From Candidatus Scalindua sediminis (GTDB lineage: Bacteria > Planctomycetota > Brocadiia > Brocadiales > Scalinduaceae): 64,000 nt of DNA. The notes beneath the pieces are model-generated. The model did not search any database. It saw only the letters and a program-made list of their open reading frames with translations, and was not told the DNA's origin. The stretch is from positions 62,001 to 126,000 of the forward strand of contig VSDH01000005.1 of the NCBI GenBank assembly GCA_008636105.1, written 5' to 3'. Position numbers and translations under genes: made by a program. Positions 62,911 through 64,000 of the stretch are shown here, piece by piece. The stretch's first letter is position 1. Every line of letters starts with the position of its first letter.

Positions 62911-62955
62911 TCACAATTGTCATCCCGAACTTGTTTCGGGATCTCTTAGGTTGCG
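62911..62955 (+). repeat. GTCATCCCGAACTTG...GGGATCTCTTAGGTTGC repeat
   Basis: Begins TCACAATTGTCATCCCG and ends GGGATCTCTTAGGTTGC. The same ends occur in the opposite orientation at 13385-13463. It lies directly before the uvrC start. Confidence 0.7.
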
Positions 62956-62963
62956 TAATTTAT

Positions 62964-64000
62964 ATGAGACTGAAAATGATTGAGAAAAAGAATACAAATT
63001 TATCAAGAAAACTAAAAACTATTCCTACCGGCACGGGCGTATACCTTATGAAGGATTCTAAGAATAAGGTTATTTATGTGGGTAAGGCCATAAACCTTAG
63101 AAGCCGTGTCAGGAGTTACTTTCAGAGTTCGAGAGACGAAAGATTATTCGTAGGCTTCCTCGTAAAGAGGATTGCCGATATTGATTTCGTCTTAACTGAT
63201 ACAGAGAAAGAAGCGCTCATTCTTGAAAATAATCTGATCAAACAATTCAAACCCAGGTTTAACATTAATCTCCGTGATGATAAGACGTTTGTATCTATCA
63301 AGCTGGACTTAAACGAGAAGTTTCCTTATCCGGTTATTGTCAGACAGATTGAGCCTTCCGGTGCCACTAAAAAGAGGCCGGGTAAAAAAAATGGTATATT
63401 ATACTTTGGTCCATATTCTTCTGCAAAGGCGGTGCGGGAAACACTGAGATTTGTAAACAGCTTGTTTCCTATCAGAAAATGCTCGGACAATGTCTTTAAA
63501 AGCAGGGTGAGACCTTGTCTATATCACCAGATAGGAAGATGTGTGGCGCCGTGTTGTGATCTGGTTGACGAGAAAACATATAAAGAAATACTGCAAGAGG
63601 TTATCCTCCTGTTAAAGGGTAAGAATGATGAGTTATTGAAGGTCTTAAGAGGAAAGATGCATGAAGAATCAAAGTCTATGAAATATGAAAGGGCCGCAAA
63701 GATCAGGGACTGCATAAGCGCAATAGAGGAGACAGTGGAAAGACAAAAGATTCGCACTATGGACTTTACGGATAGAGATGTTTTTGGATATTATGGGGAA
63801 GGAAACGATATACAGATTCAGGCAATGTTTGTACGAAAGGGAAACCTTGAAGATATAGTATCGTATAGATTCCCAACCATTGATAATACTCCGAATGATA
63901 TCTTCCGTTCCTTTCTTAATCAGTTCTACGGGCATACGAGATTTATTCCGGACGAGGTAATCATACCTGTTGAGAGTGAGGATAAGGGAATATTGGAAGA
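62964..64000 (+). CDS. uvrC: UvrABC excinuclease subunit C (3' end outside window)
   Basis: The frame is open to the right edge. The N-terminal GIY-YIG nuclease domain is seen: GVYLMKDSKNKVIYVGKAINLRSRVRSYF; next LTDTEKEALILENNLIKQF, and the UvrC cysteine region RPCLYHQIGRCVAPC. The protein makes the 3' and 5' incisions in nucleotide-excision repair. The ATG at 62964 or the one at 62976 could start; no strong ribosome-binding site decides, and both lie just after a dispersed repeat. The C-terminal half (RNase-H-like and HhH domains) is not in the window. Confidence 0.93.
   Translation, partial: MRLKMIEKKNTNLSRKLKTIPTGTGVYLMKDSKNKVIYVGKAINLRSRVRSYFQSSRDERLFVGFLVKRIADIDFVLTDTEKEALILENNLIKQFKPRFNINLRDDKTFVSIKLDLNEKFPYPVIVRQIEPSGATKKRPGKKNGILYFGPYSSAKAVRETLRFVNSLFPIRKCSDNVFKSRVRPCLYHQIGRCVAPCCDLVDEKTYKEILQEVILLLKGKNDELLKVLRGKMHEESKSMKYERAAKIRDCISAIEETVERQKIRTMDFTDRDVFGYYGEGNDIQIQAMFVRKGNLEDIVSYRFPTIDNTPNDIFRSFLNQFYGHTRFIPDEVIIPVESEDKGILE

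Overview
The window is an AT-rich bacterial chromosome segment, densely coding on both strands. It carries about 43 protein genes, no tRNA or rRNA genes that I could find, and a striking load of small palindromic intergenic repeats. An octaheme hydroxylamine-oxidoreductase-like cytochrome, a CcmH-like/DsbA-like secreted protein, a tandem nucleoside-diphosphate-kinase protein and the low GC together suggest an anammox-type planctomycete (order Brocadiales, Scalindua-like). This is inference from gene content; no taxonomic marker was compared. Two genes are cut by the window edges: a glycosyltransferase at the left and uvrC at the right.

Layout. 1-814: end of a WcaI-like glycosyltransferase. 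1028-10129 (minus): cell-shape and envelope block lnt, mreB, mreC, mreD, mrdA (PBP2), rodA and a B12-binding-type radical SAM gene, with a good sigma-70-like promoter in front of mreB. 10223-12235: a ParA-type ATPase convergent with moeA. 12589-16155: a small secreted protein, then an MCE-type lipid transport operon (mlaE, mlaF, mlaD). 16162-25017: surface polysaccharide genes (glycosyltransferases, two DegT-family PLP enzymes, an epimerase-like SDR, a methyltransferase), including a GT39-like membrane glycosyltransferase broken by an exact 13-bp tandem duplication. 25185-26203: an MntA-HepT toxin-antitoxin pair bracketed by ~100-bp direct repeats. 26240-32342: an ABC-F ATPase, then a carbamoyltransferase, a methyltransferase and a radical SAM/SPASM protein.

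32584-36123: a membrane histidine kinase and its sigma-54-activating response regulator. 36207-49094 is a long plus-strand housekeeping run: dnaE, a tandem NDK-like protein, a metallo-beta-lactamase-fold hydrolase, gyrA, ffh, rpsP, trmD, rplS, yraN and a TatD/radical-SAM fusion. rimM is absent from its usual place between rpsP and trmD. 49157-55656: a PilZ protein, a C11-like peptidase with an altered active site, an unknown TIM-barrel-like protein, bioB, a PfkB kinase and a Ste24-like protease. 55864-59393 (minus): a likely operon of a coiled-coil membrane protein, a Tat-exported DUF362 protein and the octaheme cytochrome. 59720-64000: a CDF transporter, the CcmH/DsbA-like protein, a stand-alone EF-Tu-domain-2-like protein, a phosphoglycolate-phosphatase-like HAD protein and the start of uvrC.

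The most interesting points are: (i) the cytochrome/DUF362/coiled-coil operon; (ii) a family of 125-139 bp elements with terminal inverted repeats around CTAARTTRAGMGATTT, present three times here, plus a second element with 19-bp perfect inverted termini; (iii) the 13-bp duplication frameshift; (iv) several enzymes with clearly altered catalytic residues (first NDK domain, C11 peptidase, SDR, DsbA-like fold); (v) a CxxCH motif inside PBP2. All similarity statements come from reading motifs; no database search was run.
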